The notes beneath the pieces were generated by a model. The model worked only from the letters and a program-made list of their open reading frames with translations. It was not told the origin of the DNA and made no database searches. Shown piece by piece: positions 12,325 through 12,770 of a stretch of 12,770 nt of DNA (its first letter is position 1; the number at the start of each line of letters is the position of its first letter). A program made the position numbers and the translations under genes. Location of the stretch: positions 1-12,770 of the forward strand of contig JAHQWY010000077.1 of NCBI GenBank assembly GCA_029856445.1, read 5' to 3'. Source of the stretch: Promethearchaeia archaeon. GTDB taxonomy: Archaea > Asgardarchaeota > Lokiarchaeia > Sigyniarchaeales > SOKP01.

Positions 12325-12770
12325 ATGAGTGTATATGATTTATTGATTAAACGTAGATCCGTGAGAGTATTTAAAGATCAAGAAGTACAACAAAATATTT
12401 TAGATAAACTTCTAGATGTTGCGAATAATTGTCCTTCCGGAGGAAATATACAGCCTATATCAATCATTACAGTCAAGAATGCAGAGAGAAGAAAAAAATT
12501 AAATAATTTAATTGGATCACAACCTTGGGTAAAAAATGCACCACTATTAATGATTTTCTGTATTGATTTTTATAGGATAAAGCAATGGGCAACTTTGTCT
12601 GATACAGATTTTAAAGGTGAAGATGCTCTTTCTCATTTTCTCATAGCTTATGCTGACCTAATGTGCGCTGCTCAAAACGTTGTTATTGCTGCAGAAAGTT
12701 TTGGACTCGGATCGGTTTATGTAGGAACTATTCAAGGCATTGTTGATGAAATTAGAGAGAACTTCTCAAT
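12325..12770 (+). CDS. Nitroreductase-family flavoprotein, N-terminal part (runs off the window)
   Basis: An open frame from the ATG to the window end (148 complete codons) with the FMN-binding start of the nitroreductase family: MSVYDLLIKRRSVRVFKDQE, then ANNCPSGGNIQPISIITVKN, then QPWVKNAPLLMIFCIDFYR and ADLMCAAQNVVIAAESFG followed by LGSVYVGTI. RRSVR contacts FMN phosphate, and the SFGLGSVYVG segment is the usual helix-strand near the dimer interface. Such enzymes reduce nitro compounds, quinones, flavins or enones using NAD(P)H; the substrate cannot be told, and the C-terminal third is missing. It is divergent from the MBL hydrolase, with a 154-base gap that holds both promoters. Confidence 0.88.
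   Translation, partial: MSVYDLLIKRRSVRVFKDQEVQQNILDKLLDVANNCPSGGNIQPISIITVKNAERRKKLNNLIGSQPWVKNAPLLMIFCIDFYRIKQWATLSDTDFKGEDALSHFLIAYADLMCAAQNVVIAAESFGLGSVYVGTIQGIVDEIRENFS

Noticed and set aside
1..12770. CRISPR array, insertion sequence or phage genes
   Set aside because: I saw no regularly spaced direct repeats, transposase or integrase motifs, or structural phage proteins on either strand.

Overview
The window is AT-rich archaeal DNA. Evidence: TATA-type promoter elements sit about 20-30 bases upstream of several starts with little or no leader, there is a complete hdrCBA operon, the lipid enzyme is of the CDP-alcohol type, and the tRNA-Cys anticodon loop is of archaeal type. The protein at 112-1419 ends in a longin/roadblock-like module of a kind common in Asgard archaea, so an Asgard (Loki/Thor/Hel-like) genome is my best guess. 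That placement is inferred from style and not proven by any marker here.

Layout. 1-2131 (minus strand): start of a DUF1499 protein (truncated by the window edge), a 435-residue composite protein with a longin-like C-terminus, and a CDP-alcohol phosphatidyltransferase. 2203-5769 (minus): hdrC-hdrB-hdrA, a tightly packed heterodisulfide reductase operon. 5770-7066: a loose region with a 14-bp perfect palindrome upstream of hdrC, a pair of distant inverted repeats, a small ORF of unknown function and a histidine kinase remnant that lacks its phosphoacceptor region. 7067-11082: a compact sulfur-transfer island. On the minus strand it encodes a ThiF/MoeB-type E1 enzyme, a TusA-like carrier and a PP-loop thiolation enzyme. 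On the plus strand it encodes a DsrE-like protein and a MoaD/ThiS-like ubiquitin-fold protein ending in GG. A signal-less SsuA/NMT1-like substrate-binding-fold protein lies between them on the minus strand. 11181-11262 (plus): a tRNA-Cys(GCA) with a long, type II variable arm. 11316-12170 (minus): a metallo-beta-lactamase-fold hydrolase. 12325-12770 (plus): the N-terminal part of a nitroreductase-family flavoprotein.

How the genes could work together. HdrCBA moves electrons among ferredoxin, FAD and thiol/disulfide chemistry. The island has every class of part needed to activate and pass sulfur: an E1 to adenylate the GG tail, a ubiquitin-like carrier to hold the thiocarboxylate, TusA and DsrE persulfide relays, and a PP-loop enzyme that adenylates an acceptor, most likely a tRNA base. 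The cytosolic binding-protein-like gene and the unusual tRNA-Cys are the two components that known sulfur-relay systems do not explain. They are the most interesting parts of the window.
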